A DNA stretch of 64,000 nucleotides, taken from NCBI RefSeq assembly GCF_009026145.1, contig NZ_WBUE01000009.1, forward strand, positions 27,501 to 91,500, written 5' to 3'. Positions within the stretch are counted from its first letter, which is position 1; every line of letters starts with the position of its first letter. The notes under the pieces are model-generated. The model did no database searches, was not told the DNA's origin, and worked only from the letters and a program-made list of their open reading frames with translations. Position numbers and translations under genes: made by a program. Of the stretch, positions 46,672 through 55,640 are shown piece after piece. The stretch comes from Hyphomicrobium sp. (GTDB lineage: Bacteria; Pseudomonadota; Alphaproteobacteria; Rhizobiales; Hyphomicrobiaceae).

Positions 46672-48117
46672 CTACTGGCCCGGCATCGTGTCGAAGCGCG
46701 CCTTCTGCTCGTCGCTGAGCGAGTCATAGAAGCCGACCAGCGCCGGCCGCACCTCGTTCATCGCCGTAACCGTAGCGCGCAGACGCTTGTCCATGGCGTC
46801 GAGACGGGCCTCGGTCGTTGCCGGGATCTGCGCCGGGCACGTCGCCTGCAGCATGGCCGCCGCCTTGGCCGACACGTTGTCGAGGGCGTCGAGCGCTGCT
46901 TTCTGCTCCTCGTCGGGATCGACCGTCGCGATGATCTCCTGCGTCGGCACGTTGATGAACTCCTCGTTCTGCGTCGAGCACAGCGCGGTCGGGTTCGCCA
47001 CCTTGCTGCCGCCGAGGGAATCGAGCTGTTGCTTCTGCTCGGCCGACAGCGAGCCATCGAACTTGGCAAGCGGCGCGCGCACGAGGTCGAGACCCTGCAC
47101 CATGGCGTCGAGGCGCTTTTGCAGCGCGTCGAGGCGGCCAACCGGGGTCAGCGGCGGGGAGCTGGGGCACGACGCCTTGAGGATGCCTTCCGCCTTGCTG
47201 GAGGCGACTTCGAGCGCCTTGAGGTCAGTGAGCTGCACGCCGGTGGGCTTCACACTCGCCTCGATCTTGTCGATCGGCAGGCTGGCAACTCCGGGTGCGA
47301 AGCCGCTGCAAGTGGCGAGATCCTGGTTCTGGCTGTCGTCCTGTGCCGCGGCGGTCTGCTTTTCGTCGCTGCCATCAGAGGGACCCGCGCTGTAGATGTC
47401 CTGGTGCGACTGGCGCGCATAGACGTAGTCGCCGTCGGTCTGCGTCCACGCCGTGGCGCCGTAGCCACCCGTCGGCCATGCGTAGGCGCCGTTGGGCCAG
47501 AACAGACCGCCCATGATGTAGTCGACGCCATAGTTCCAGAACGGCGCCGTCGCCGCGTAGGGCCACCAGGCAAACGACCACATGTCGCCCCAGGCGAACG
47601 GCCAGAACACCGGGCCGACCCAGCCCCAGCGGCAATTGTAGCAGTTGAAGTTGCGGGCGTTCCAATTGTTGTTCCAGAACGCGTTGTGGTCCCAGCGACC
47701 GGCATTCACCGGCTCGTGCCAGTTGTTCCAGTGCTGGGCGAGATCGTCACGGCGGTCGAGGTTGCGATGATCGTCGACCGCGCGGTCGCGCGCATCGGGA
47801 TGATCGGCATGGTCGTCGCCGCGACGTGCCGCGTCATCGGCGCGGTGATCGTCCATGGCACGATGGTCGTCGACGGGATGGTGATCCTCGACCGGACGGT
47901 GGTCGCCCATGCGCGGCTCGCCCATCTCGGACCGGAACTCGGGCCGGAAGTCGCGCATGCCACCGCCGAAATCGCGCATGCCGCCAAAGTGACCCCCGCC
48001 AAAGCCGCCGCCGAAGTGACCGCCACCGAAGCCGCCGCGCGCGTCGGCATCCGTGGTCAAACCGAATGTGCCTATGGCAACGCTTGCGGCGAGCGCAAGA
48101 ACCGAGCTGCGAGTCAT
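46672..48117 (-). CDS. LTxxQ-motif (Spy/CpxP-like) protein with a His/Asp-rich N-terminus
   Basis: 481 residues from ATG 48117 (GGAGGGAAGATC upstream). After the signal peptide (about 1-27, DADARGG) is a Gly/Phe/His repeat, then several Asp-His units of the form DHRPVEDHHPVDDH followed by more (roughly 65-120), then an aromatic Trp-rich block (about 150-215). The C-terminal 250 residues hold two LTxxQ-type repeats, SLSAEQKQQLDSL and SLSDEQKARFDTM, the signature of Spy/CpxP periplasmic chaperones. The family is common in Hyphomicrobiales, but the His/Asp stretch looks like a metal-binding region and it is encoded tail-to-tail with the copper ATPase. Periplasmic folding or metal buffering is inferred. 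Confidence 0.8.
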   Translation of the reverse strand: MTRSSVLALAASVAIGTFGLTTDADARGGFGGGHFGGGFGGGHFGGMRDFGGGMRDFRPEFRSEMGEPRMGDHRPVEDHHPVDDHRAMDDHRADDAARRGDDHADHPDARDRAVDDHRNLDRRDDLAQHWNNWHEPVNAGRWDHNAFWNNNWNARNFNCYNCRWGWVGPVFWPFAWGDMWSFAWWPYAATAPFWNYGVDYIMGGLFWPNGAYAWPTGGYGATAWTQTDGDYVYARQSHQDIYSAGPSDGSDEKQTAAAQDDSQNQDLATCSGFAPGVASLPIDKIEASVKPTGVQLTDLKALEVASSKAEGILKASCPSSPPLTPVGRLDALQKRLDAMVQGLDLVRAPLAKFDGSLSAEQKQQLDSLGGSKVANPTALCSTQNEEFINVPTQEIIATVDPDEEQKAALDALDNVSAKAAAMLQATCPAQIPATTEARLDAMDKRLRATVTAMNEVRPALVGFYDSLSDEQKARFDTMPGQ

Positions 48118-48450
48118 GATCTTCCCTCCGAACGCAAACGTGTCGCAACGGCTCGCGGCCGGCGACCGATGGGATTGGGATAGCCGGCAAGGTATGACGA
48201 GAGGCTCAGCGTGGCGGCGAGACCTTGGGTCAGAGCAAACAAATCCTTCATGCTGCCGAGGCAATTGGTGGGGCTCGGACAACAGCTTTGCAGAAGTTGC
48301 GGATGGGCGCCGCCCCCGTGCCTTGGGGCGTTTTCAGCCCCGTAGGGCGACATGCCACTGGCGAAGGCGCCTCCGGCGCACGATATGAGGCTCCCCAGCG
48401 AGCCCGGCGCCCGCTATTGATCCGCCGAACGCGCGCCAACGAGAGACGAG
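48118..48450 (+). other. Intergenic region between divergent genes
   Basis: 333 bases with the leaders of the LTxxQ gene (minus) and aguA (plus). No gene, terminator or convincing promoter pair was seen. Confidence 0.4.
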
Positions 48451-49473
48451 ATGCTGCCCGACGTAACCGAAACGACGATTACCGTTCCGCCAGAGTGGGC
48501 ACTGCTCAAGGCAGTATGGACCGCCTGGCCCGCCGACCCGCGTGAATGGAACGGCGACCTCGAGACGCCGCGCCGGGACGTGGCGGCGATGGTGCGCGCG
48601 CTGGCCGAGGCGAATACGGTGCGCCTGCTCGTCAACGGCGCGGAGGCGGAGGCCTCGGCACGTGCCGCGCTGGGTGGCGTCGCCGATTTTGTGCAGGCGC
48701 GCTATGGTGATATTTGGCTGCGCGACACGGGACCCATCTTCGCGCACACACACCTCGGCCCCGTGGCGCTGCGCTTTGCCACCAACAGCTGGGGCGGCAA
48801 GTACGACCTGCCCGACGACGCCACGGTCGGCGACGACATCGCCCGCGTCGCAGACGTCGCGATCCGGCGCTTCGGCTTCGTGCTCGAGGGCGGCGCTGTC
48901 GACCACGACGGGGAGGGAACGATCCTGACAACGCGGCAGACGCTGCTCAACCCCAACCGTAACGGTTGGACGCGGGCGCAGGCCGAAGCGGCGCTCGGCG
49001 AGGCGTTCGGCGCCCAGAAGGTGATCTGGATCGACGAGGGCCTCAAGAACGACCATACCGACGGGCACATCGACAACATCGCGCGCTTCGTCGGCCCGGG
49101 GCGCGTCGTCTGCCAGGCGCCGGCCGGTGACGACGATCCCAACCGCGAGACGCTCGATGCCATCGCCCGCACGCTGGAGGCGGCAACCGACGCCCTCGGT
49201 CGCAAACTGGAGGTGGCGCGCATCCCCGGCGTCGGGCTCTATCGTAATGCCCTCGGCGAGATCTCGCCCGCATCGCACATGAACTTCGTCATCGCCAATG
49301 GTCTTGTCGTCGTGCCCGTGTACGGCACACCTACCGAAGAGGCAGCGCTGGCCGGGCTCCGGACGGTTTTCCCCGATCACAAGGTAGTGGGCGTTCCCTC
49401 GCGCGGGTTGCTTGGCTGCGGCACCGCTGGCGGCGGCTCGTTCCATTGCATCACCCAGCAGGAGCCGCGCTAG
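48451..49473 (+). CDS. aguA: Agmatine deiminase
   Basis: Converts agmatine to N-carbamoylputrescine and ammonia, the first step of the two-step route to putrescine. 340 residues of the peptidyl-arginine-deiminase-like fold, with GDIWLRDTGPIF, the NHTDGHIDN-type block here NDHTDGHIDNIARF, and the nucleophile Cys near residue 334 in GSFHCITQQ. The stop is directly followed by the aguB ATG (no gap), so the pair is translationally coupled and works in sequence. The arginine decarboxylase that makes agmatine is not in the window. Confidence 0.94.
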   Translation: MLPDVTETTITVPPEWALLKAVWTAWPADPREWNGDLETPRRDVAAMVRALAEANTVRLLVNGAEAEASARAALGGVADFVQARYGDIWLRDTGPIFAHTHLGPVALRFATNSWGGKYDLPDDATVGDDIARVADVAIRRFGFVLEGGAVDHDGEGTILTTRQTLLNPNRNGWTRAQAEAALGEAFGAQKVIWIDEGLKNDHTDGHIDNIARFVGPGRVVCQAPAGDDDPNRETLDAIARTLEAATDALGRKLEVARIPGVGLYRNALGEISPASHMNFVIANGLVVVPVYGTPTEEAALAGLRTVFPDHKVVGVPSRGLLGCGTAGGGSFHCITQQEPR

Positions 49474-50334
49474 ATGGCCCACCGCACGCTCACCGTCGCC
49501 GCGATCCAGACATGGTACGGCCACGACCTGCGCGACAACATCGCCAGGACCGAGGCTTTCGCGCGCGAGGCAGCAAAGCAGGGCGCCCAGGTCGTGCTGC
49601 CGTCGGAACTGTTCCAGGGCATCTACTTCCCGACCCGCCAAGACCCGAAGTGGTTCACGACGGCGCTTCCCGTCGATGAGCACCCGTGCGTGCTGGCGCT
49701 CAAGAAGCTCGCCGGCGAGCTCGGCGTCGTCATTCCCATCTCGTTCTTCGAGAAGGACGGCCCGCGCTACTACAACAGCGTCGCCATTGCCGACGCGGAC
49801 GGGTCCATCCTCGGCGTCTACCGAAAGAGCCACATCCCGGACGGCCCCGGCTACCAGGAGAAATACTACTTCCACCCCGGCGACACCGGCTTCAAGGCGT
49901 GGAAGACCAAGGCCGGCACCATCGGAGTCGGCATCTGCTGGGACCAGTGGTTCCCCGAGTGCGCGCGGGCCATGGCGCTCGCCGGCGCCGAGGTGCTGTT
50001 CTATCCGACCGCCATCGGGTCCGAGCCCTACGACGCGAGCCTCGATACGCACCTGCAGTGGCAGCGTGCGATGCAGGGCCACGCCGTCGCCAACGCCGTG
50101 CCGGTCGTCGCCGCCAACCGCATCGGCCTCGAAGACAATGACGGCGCCAAGCAGAGATTCTACGGCCACTCGTTCATCGCCGATCACCGCGGCGAGATCG
50201 TCGAATCTTTCGGCGCTAGCGACGAGGGCGTGCTCGTGCACACGTTCGACCTCAACAAACTGGAGAGCTACCGCGCCGACTGGGGCTTCTTCCGCGACCG
50301 GCGCGCCGATCTTTACGCCAAGAGCATTGTCTGA
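49474..50334 (+). CDS. aguB: N-carbamoylputrescine amidase
   Basis: Hydrolyses N-carbamoylputrescine to putrescine, CO2 and ammonia. 286 residues of the nitrilase superfamily with the Glu-Lys-Cys triad: Glu in VLPSELFQ, Lys in VYRKSHIPDGPGY and Cys near residue 154 in GVGICWDQWFPE. Immediately follows aguA. Its last 22 bases overlap the end of the convergent FAD oxidoreductase gene. Confidence 0.94.
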   Translation: MAHRTLTVAAIQTWYGHDLRDNIARTEAFAREAAKQGAQVVLPSELFQGIYFPTRQDPKWFTTALPVDEHPCVLALKKLAGELGVVIPISFFEKDGPRYYNSVAIADADGSILGVYRKSHIPDGPGYQEKYYFHPGDTGFKAWKTKAGTIGVGICWDQWFPECARAMALAGAEVLFYPTAIGSEPYDASLDTHLQWQRAMQGHAVANAVPVVAANRIGLEDNDGAKQRFYGHSFIADHRGEIVESFGASDEGVLVHTFDLNKLESYRADWGFFRDRRADLYAKSIV

Positions 50335-51812
50335 TCGGGCTCCGCGCTCTGCAACAGCGTCTTGAAATAGCTGGACAACAGCCGATCGCCGGGATCGCGC
50401 GCGCGGCGCGCCTGCGCGAACTCGCTCCACCGGTCACCGTATGCCTTGGCCACCTGCTCCGGGGTCAGGTGCTTGGTCTGATTGAGCAGCGGATGGCCGT
50501 CGTGGGCGCTGGAGAACTCGTTGAATGCTTTAAGGAAGGCATCCCAGCCGGGTCCGCCGGTCGAGGCCGGGTCGATGCTCATGGCCGGGGCATCGTGCGT
50601 GAACGACAGGAGCGCGTTCTTGTCGGCGACCATGCGGTAGCCGACTGCTGGTAAGTCGCAACGGAAACCGGTCCGCTCCGCATACTCGCGGCAAAAACGG
50701 AAGTAGGCCTCCAGCGTGGCGAAGAAATGCGCCTCGTCGAACGACCACATCGAGAACACGAACTTGTAGGGTCCGGGTTTCTCGCTGTGGCGGATGATCT
50801 GCAGGTGCGGCTTGGTTGCGTTGCCGCCGACGATGAAGGTCGTCCAGCGGCAGATCAGGAAGTCGTAGATCGCACGCACGCGGTACTCTATGGCACGGTT
50901 AGGTGAGCCGCGTGCGATAAGAACCGTGAACATAGGCCCTAGTCGGCGCCAGAAGGCATTGCGCAGCCACCAGCGGCCCGAGGAGGTCGGCTTGACGCCC
51001 GGCACCTCGCGCCGCTCCTCCACCATCACCCTGCCTGAGAAAGGATAGAAGTACATCATCAGCGCCTTGCCCTCGGCCACGAGGCTGGGCACGGCAGCGC
51101 GGAACTGCTCGAGCGTGAAGACGCGGTGGCGCGCCCAGATGGCGGTCAGCGGCTTGATGCGCAGCGTCACCTCGACAATGACGCCGATGAGGCCGTAGCT
51201 CGAGCGCAAAAGGCGCATCTCCTCGCCGTTCTCGGTCTCATTGTAGCTGGCCACCGTGCCGTCGGGTCTGACGACCTTCATGCCGGAGACGAACGAGCTG
51301 ATCTGCCCCCAGTACGAGGTGCCGATCAGCGAGCTGTCCTTCGTCGCGGCGCAGGCGACCGCGCCGAGCGTGACGTTGCCGATCTCGGTGTTGATGTGAA
51401 ACTGCTTGCCGCGGCGCGCTAGCTCTTCCGCCACATCGATGTACAGCGCGCCCGCCTCGGCGGTGACGAAGTCGTGGCCGATCTCGATGATGCGGGTCAT
51501 GCCGGTCATATCGAGCATGGTGCCCCCGTCGTCGGCGGAGCAGGGAGCCGGCGAATGCAGCTTGCCCACCGCCCGCACCGGCGAGGGATAGCTCGCCGCA
51601 TCCATGACGACGCGCACCACGTCGTCGATCGTTCGCGGGTGGACCACGACGGCCGGACTGTAGGTCACGCCGCCTTCCCAGTTGGTGATCGCATCGGTGG
51701 GTGCTGGAGTTTCAGCTGGTCGGCGATTGGCCACGAAGCCAGCGTGTCCGGCTAGCTTCAAGAGCGCCGCGACATGCGGCGTCATCGCCAGCTGAGGCAT
51801 CAATGACTTCAT
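50313..51812 (-). CDS. FAD-binding oxidoreductase (aldonolactone oxidase-like)
   Basis: 499 residues. An N-terminal FAD_binding_4 (VAO/PCMH) domain has VVVHPRTIDDVVRVV and the FAD loop region GNVTLGAVACAATKDSSL. The C-terminal domain resembles the D-arabinono-1,4-lactone oxidase domain, ending with a segment (SRRARDPGDRLLSSYF-like, here RRARDPGDRLLSSYF) typical of the group. Relatives oxidise sugar lactones or alditols using O2. No His or Cys flavin linkage residue could be assigned. The gene overlaps aguB tail-to-tail by 22 bases. It is alone in its transcription unit. Confidence 0.82.
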   Translation of the reverse strand: MKSLMPQLAMTPHVAALLKLAGHAGFVANRRPAETPAPTDAITNWEGGVTYSPAVVVHPRTIDDVVRVVMDAASYPSPVRAVGKLHSPAPCSADDGGTMLDMTGMTRIIEIGHDFVTAEAGALYIDVAEELARRGKQFHINTEIGNVTLGAVACAATKDSSLIGTSYWGQISSFVSGMKVVRPDGTVASYNETENGEEMRLLRSSYGLIGVIVEVTLRIKPLTAIWARHRVFTLEQFRAAVPSLVAEGKALMMYFYPFSGRVMVEERREVPGVKPTSSGRWWLRNAFWRRLGPMFTVLIARGSPNRAIEYRVRAIYDFLICRWTTFIVGGNATKPHLQIIRHSEKPGPYKFVFSMWSFDEAHFFATLEAYFRFCREYAERTGFRCDLPAVGYRMVADKNALLSFTHDAPAMSIDPASTGGPGWDAFLKAFNEFSSAHDGHPLLNQTKHLTPEQVAKAYGDRWSEFAQARRARDPGDRLLSSYFKTLLQSAEPDQTMLLA

Positions 51813-51948
51813 ACGCTGCCCCCACCGCTACGCTAAACCTCTGCGGTTTCAATGGGTACGCAGCCTAGCGTGCCATCGGTGGCATGCACATACGCCGCAC
51901 GCCTCATGCTTAATCAAAGGCGCCGCCGCGTATCGGAATTGTCCGCGC

Positions 51949-53109
51949 TCAGGAAGCCGATTTCGACATGCGCTGGCCGATGATGATCAGGCGGGCGGCG
52001 CGCTCGGCGGCATCCTGCAGGTACTGCCGCGACTTCTTGATCGCCACATCGAGCGGCATGGCGTTGGGCGTTGCCGTCTCGAGACCATCGATGCCGTGCG
52101 CGAAAACACCGCCTGCATCATCCGCCAGACCGCCGCCGATAGCTACGACCGGCACGCCGTGCTTGCGCGCCGCCGCGGCGACGCCCGAGGGGGTCTTGCC
52201 GAAGGCGGTCTGGAAATCAACGCGCCCCTCGCCGGTGAAGGCGAGAGCGGCACCCTGCATGTGCTCCTCGAGCCGCGTCGCCGCGACGACGAGTTCGACG
52301 CCGCGCTTCAGCGTGGCGTTGGTGAAGGCCATGAGCCCAGCCCCGATGCCGCCGCCAGCGCCAGCGCCCGGCCGATCGATGACATCGGCACCGATTGAGC
52401 GTTTGATGACGTGGGCGAAGTGCGCCAGGTTCTTGTCGAGCTGCTCGACCATCTCTGGCGTGGCGCCCTTCTGCGGGCCGTAGACGCGCGAAGCACCCTT
52501 CTCGCCGCACAACGGATTGGTGACGTCGCAGGCGACGCTGATGCGGATCTTGGCGAGGCCAGGGTTCACGCCCGACATGTCGACGGCCTGCACCTTGTCG
52601 AGGTGACCGCCAGCGATGAGATCGGGAATCGGCGCCCCACCAAAGTTCAGGAAGCGGACACCGAGCGCCTGGGCGAGGCCGGCGCCGGCATCGTTGGTGG
52701 CCGAGCCGCCAATGCCAAGAATGATCTCCTCGACGCCGCGCTTGATGGCATCGGCGATCAGCTCACCGGTGCCGTAGGTGGTGGCAACGAGCGGATTGCG
52801 CTGCTCCTTGGGAACGAGCGGAAGCCCGGAAGCCTCGGCCATCTCGATGACCGCCGTCTTGCCGTTGCCGAGCAGGCCGTAGGAAGCCAGCACCCTGGCG
52901 CCCATGGGACCCGAGACCTCGACCTGGACGATCTGGCCGCCGGTGGCATCGACCAGCGATTGCACCGTGCCCTCGCCGCCGTCGGCCATCGGCACCTTGA
53001 CGTAGACGGCGTCCGGCCAGACCCGCTTGAGGCCCGTCTCGATCTCGCTCGCCACTTCCAGGGAGGTCAGGTTTTCTTTGAAGGAATCCGGGGCGATGAC
53101 GATCTTCAT
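51949..53109 (-). CDS. Glycerate kinase (GarK/GlxK family)
   Basis: 386 residues. Phosphorylates D-glycerate, normally to 2-phosphoglycerate, in glycolate, tartrate or serine catabolism. The family opening MKIVIAPDSFKENLTSLEVA is complete, followed by ADGGEGTVQSLVDATGG, GIGGSATNDAGAGLAQALG and GEGRVDFQTAFGKTPSGVA. Glycerate would come from the reduction of hydroxypyruvate or tartronate semialdehyde; a 2-hydroxyacid dehydrogenase is at 38 kb but is not in an operon with it. Alone on its strand between two unrelated genes. Confidence 0.93.
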   Translation of the reverse strand: MKIVIAPDSFKENLTSLEVASEIETGLKRVWPDAVYVKVPMADGGEGTVQSLVDATGGQIVQVEVSGPMGARVLASYGLLGNGKTAVIEMAEASGLPLVPKEQRNPLVATTYGTGELIADAIKRGVEEIILGIGGSATNDAGAGLAQALGVRFLNFGGAPIPDLIAGGHLDKVQAVDMSGVNPGLAKIRISVACDVTNPLCGEKGASRVYGPQKGATPEMVEQLDKNLAHFAHVIKRSIGADVIDRPGAGAGGGIGAGLMAFTNATLKRGVELVVAATRLEEHMQGAALAFTGEGRVDFQTAFGKTPSGVAAAARKHGVPVVAIGGGLADDAGGVFAHGIDGLETATPNAMPLDVAIKKSRQYLQDAAERAARLIIIGQRMSKSAS

Positions 53110-53294
53110 TGGGCACTTCTTCTTACGGACGCTCGCGCGCCAACGGCTAATCGGCGAGAGGATACGGGGAAAGGCCGCACTGTGTCGCGCGCCTGCTTAA
53201 AGTTGCTTTCTTCGTCGGGGGTTACCTGAAAGCCATTGTGGCCATGGTTAAGGATAGCGAACAAATCGTTCGCCGCGGGGCACGCGACAAGGCC

Positions 53295-53960
53295 TCAGGT
53301 GCCCAGCTCCTGGATCGCATCCGATTCGACGATGTGCACGCCCGGGGCGGCACGCTCGGCGCATACGAGCATGCCCCTGGCAACCGTTTTTGTATGTATT
53401 GCCCGATACTTGCGTAGCGGCCCCAGCATCAGTGGGCCGATGACGGCGAGTACCCGGTTGCCGATGCGCTCGGCCAGCCGAAACTCGTCGCGCTCTCCGG
53501 CGAGCAGCGATGGGCGCAGGATATAGACCGATCGCAACCCCGCGCCCGCAACCCCGCTTTCCATCTCCCCCTTGGTCCTAAGATAGACGCTGCGCGCCGT
53601 TGCCCGGGCATCGACGGAGCTTATGGCGACGAGCGCCGTAGCGCTATGCGCGGCCGCCCATTTCGCCAAGGCGATCGGAATATCGCGATCGACCTTCTGA
53701 AAAGCCTCGGTAGACCCAGCCTTTTTTTGCGTCGTACCAACGCAGCAGAATACCGCTTCCACGTCCTCGCCCGCCGGCGGCGGAGGAATGCGGGAGAAGT
53801 CGACGATTCTCTCTTTGACCCTCGGAAGCTCGGCATACTGCGTCGGCCGGTGGTGTAGCACGACGATATTGTCGAACCGCGGCGAGGCGAGCAGTAGCGG
53901 CATGAGCTGGCGCCCGATGGCACCGGTGGACCCGACGATAACCGCCACGCGTTTTGCCAT
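53295..53960 (-). CDS. NAD(P)-binding SDR-like protein (TIP30/HTATIP2-like)
   Basis: 221 residues. The nucleotide-binding motif is GSTGAIGRQLMP at the N-terminus. Later features YLRTKGEMESG (SDR-type Tyr/Lys pair region, Y-x3-K) and YILRPSLLAGER match the atypical short-chain dehydrogenases related to human HTATIP2, which are annotated as oxidoreductases or NAD-dependent epimerases. CCVGTT follows strand four, as in that subgroup. The GGGAG site supports the ATG. Substrate unknown; transcribed alone. Confidence 0.8.
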   Translation of the reverse strand: MAKRVAVIVGSTGAIGRQLMPLLLASPRFDNIVVLHHRPTQYAELPRVKERIVDFSRIPPPPAGEDVEAVFCCVGTTQKKAGSTEAFQKVDRDIPIALAKWAAAHSATALVAISSVDARATARSVYLRTKGEMESGVAGAGLRSVYILRPSLLAGERDEFRLAERIGNRVLAVIGPLMLGPLRKYRAIHTKTVARGMLVCAERAAPGVHIVESDAIQELGT

Positions 53961-54080
53961 GGTGCTCTACTCCCGCTCCCCGGGCGCAGACTAGTCGTCG
54001 AGCCGGAACTCGTCCACGCAGCCGGATTGCGTGGCAATATGACCCCCTGCAAACGCGAAATGACGTCGAAGGAGGTCCAG

Positions 54081-54320
54081 TTGAGCACATTCACCGTCAG
54101 GCGCGGCCGGCGCTACCAAGCCACCATCTCGCTCGGCCTTTTGGAAAGCCTCGCCGGCAACGACATGATCGCCGATCGGCTACGGGCCGCGGGGTTCACC
54201 GACATCAGCGTCAATGGGTCGGGGACCGTTCGGCATGCCGAAGCGCTCTGGCCGAAAGACGATGCCACTGCCGAAATGCCGGCGCAGGTGAGCGCCGTAA
54301 CAGAAATTGAAGCGGCGTGA
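54081..54320 (+). CDS. Small protein of unknown function with a TTG start
   Basis: 79 residues. The start is TTG at 54081 with GAAGGAGGTCC (a near-perfect anti-16S match, five bases from the TTG) immediately before it, while the longer ATG start at 54027 has no ribosome site. The protein is MSTFTVRRGRRYQATISLGL... with a basic N-terminus, then GRRYQATISLGLLESLAGND, a stretch DRLRAAGFTDISVNGSG, and an acidic Ala/Glu C-terminus. I recognise no family. The RLRAAGFTDISVNGSG part resembles the alpha/beta core of small BON-like or ferredoxin-fold proteins, but this is not claimed as homology. Confidence 0.7.
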   Translation: MSTFTVRRGRRYQATISLGLLESLAGNDMIADRLRAAGFTDISVNGSGTVRHAEALWPKDDATAEMPAQVSAVTEIEAA

Positions 54321-54731
54321 ATTGCGCGGCGCTGATTCCTCAGTCGGTGTGGCCCTGCAGTGAGGGAGCGCAGACCCGCGTGATGGTGATCAATGAATGG
54401 GCATGGGATTGCCCTCAGATTTAGTGCCTTGGAAACCCAGATCCCGGACGCATCTGCGGAAATGCATCATATGAGCGGAAATCGATCTGCCTGCTGACAT
54501 TCAACATGCGTAGGACTTGTCTTGCTTGACTGACATGGCAAGATATGCGGCCTGAGCACGAAGTCTCGCGTTACCGAATGCAGCCCCTTGAGCTCGACCT
54601 TCGATCCGCACCGTGCGACCCCGCGATCTGTCCGATTTCCGCCACTCGGTCATCGGCACTTCGTCCGTGGAATGCGGAATGGGCCGACCTTCGGTCTCTC
54701 GGGACGACTGTCGGCGGGAGGGACAGTGGAG
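54321..54731 (+). other. Intergenic region, no gene seen
   Basis: 411 bases. The overlapping frames here lack ribosome sites and family features. An imperfect inverted pair CTTGC/GCAAG flanks TGACTGACA-like sequence at about 54520-54543, which might be an operator. Otherwise I see nothing. Confidence 0.4.
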
Positions 54732-55178
54732 ATGCAATTAGACGAACACAGGGCCAGGATGATTCTGGATTCGTCGCACGCTGCGTGGAGCCGCGGTGAT
54801 ATCGAGGGGGTGCTGAGCAACTACGTCGACGATCTCACCTACTACTGCAATACCGGCGGCCCCGACGGAGGACCACTTTCGATCGTCGGCAAGCAGGCCT
54901 TGCGCCACATGCTGCAGCCCATCGCCGACGTCGCCGAAAGCGTTTCCGTATCCGAATACTTCCGCTTCAGCGATGGGATCGGGCGCGCCAAGATCGAGTG
55001 CTACATTCGCCATAAGACGACGCACCACACACTCGTCGGATCGTACCGCCAGCTCGTCACCTATAGGGGCAACAGGATCGCGCGTATGGAGGAATTCCAC
55101 GATGCGGCCAAGATGATTGCCTTCTGGCGCATGATCTCCGGCGAGGCCGCGATAGAGAAGGCGTTGCTGGCCGAGTGA
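54732..55178 (+). CDS. SnoaL-like/NTF2-fold protein
   Basis: 148 residues with the NTF2-like fold: helix 1 SSHAAWSRGDIEGVLSNYVDD is the typical opening, then DLTYYCNTGG, the GKQALRHMLQ helix and the YRQLVTYRGNRIARMEEFHD strand-turn-strand. SnoaL-like proteins are small lyase, isomerase or ligand-binding proteins; the ligand is unknown. ATG 54732 is preferred (GTGGAG just before it), though GTG 54726 and a longer frame from 54588 are possible. Confidence 0.72.
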   Translation: MQLDEHRARMILDSSHAAWSRGDIEGVLSNYVDDLTYYCNTGGPDGGPLSIVGKQALRHMLQPIADVAESVSVSEYFRFSDGIGRAKIECYIRHKTTHHTLVGSYRQLVTYRGNRIARMEEFHDAAKMIAFWRMISGEAAIEKALLAE

Positions 55179-55242
55179 CGACGTCACCAGCTTTCGGGGA
55201 CCGGAACGGCACATTGATTGCCGCCCCCGTTGTTGCGGCTTC

Positions 55243-55449
55243 TCACCAACGGCGCCAGCGCCACCACCAGTTGCGATGCCAGCGCCAGCGAACCCAGCCG
55301 GCCTTGTCGACCATGGACGCGGAATGAGCCGAGTAGCCGGGAATGGCGCTGAGGCCAGCGACCGGCGCCGCCTGCGCCGGTGTCCCGAGCGCCACGGCGC
55401 ACAGCGTCAGGGCGCCGGCAAATGCGCAGACGGGAAGATGACGGTGCAT
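55243..55449 (-). CDS. Secreted Trp/Arg-rich mini-protein
   Basis: 68 residues. ATG 55449 follows GGAGGATACCCC. The signal peptide (1-28, AQA cleavage) leaves about 40 residues: a neutral stretch with MVDKAG, then a C-terminal 17 residues with eight Trp and six Arg (GWVRWRWHRNWWWRWRRW is the end). There are no cysteines in the mature part. The family is unknown to me beyond short exported proteins of Hyphomicrobiales with a similar hydrophobic-plus-Arg tail. The composition resembles cationic Trp-rich membrane-active peptides; the function is not shown. Confidence 0.65.
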   Translation of the reverse strand: MHRHLPVCAFAGALTLCAVALGTPAQAAPVAGLSAIPGYSAHSASMVDKAGWVRWRWHRNWWWRWRRW

Positions 55450-55640
55450 GGGGTATCCTCCGGATTGAACGTCCTTCAAAGGATACCGTTGCCCGTGCCA
55501 AGATCGCCTTAGCCCAAGCGATCCAAATTTCCTCAATCCGCGCCCAACGACCTTAACCATGTCTTGCGACGCCTTATCGCGCGCAACGCCTTTGGCGGCC
55601 GCCGCGTCACGCCGATGCCGCTTTTGCGACGGGGAATCCC

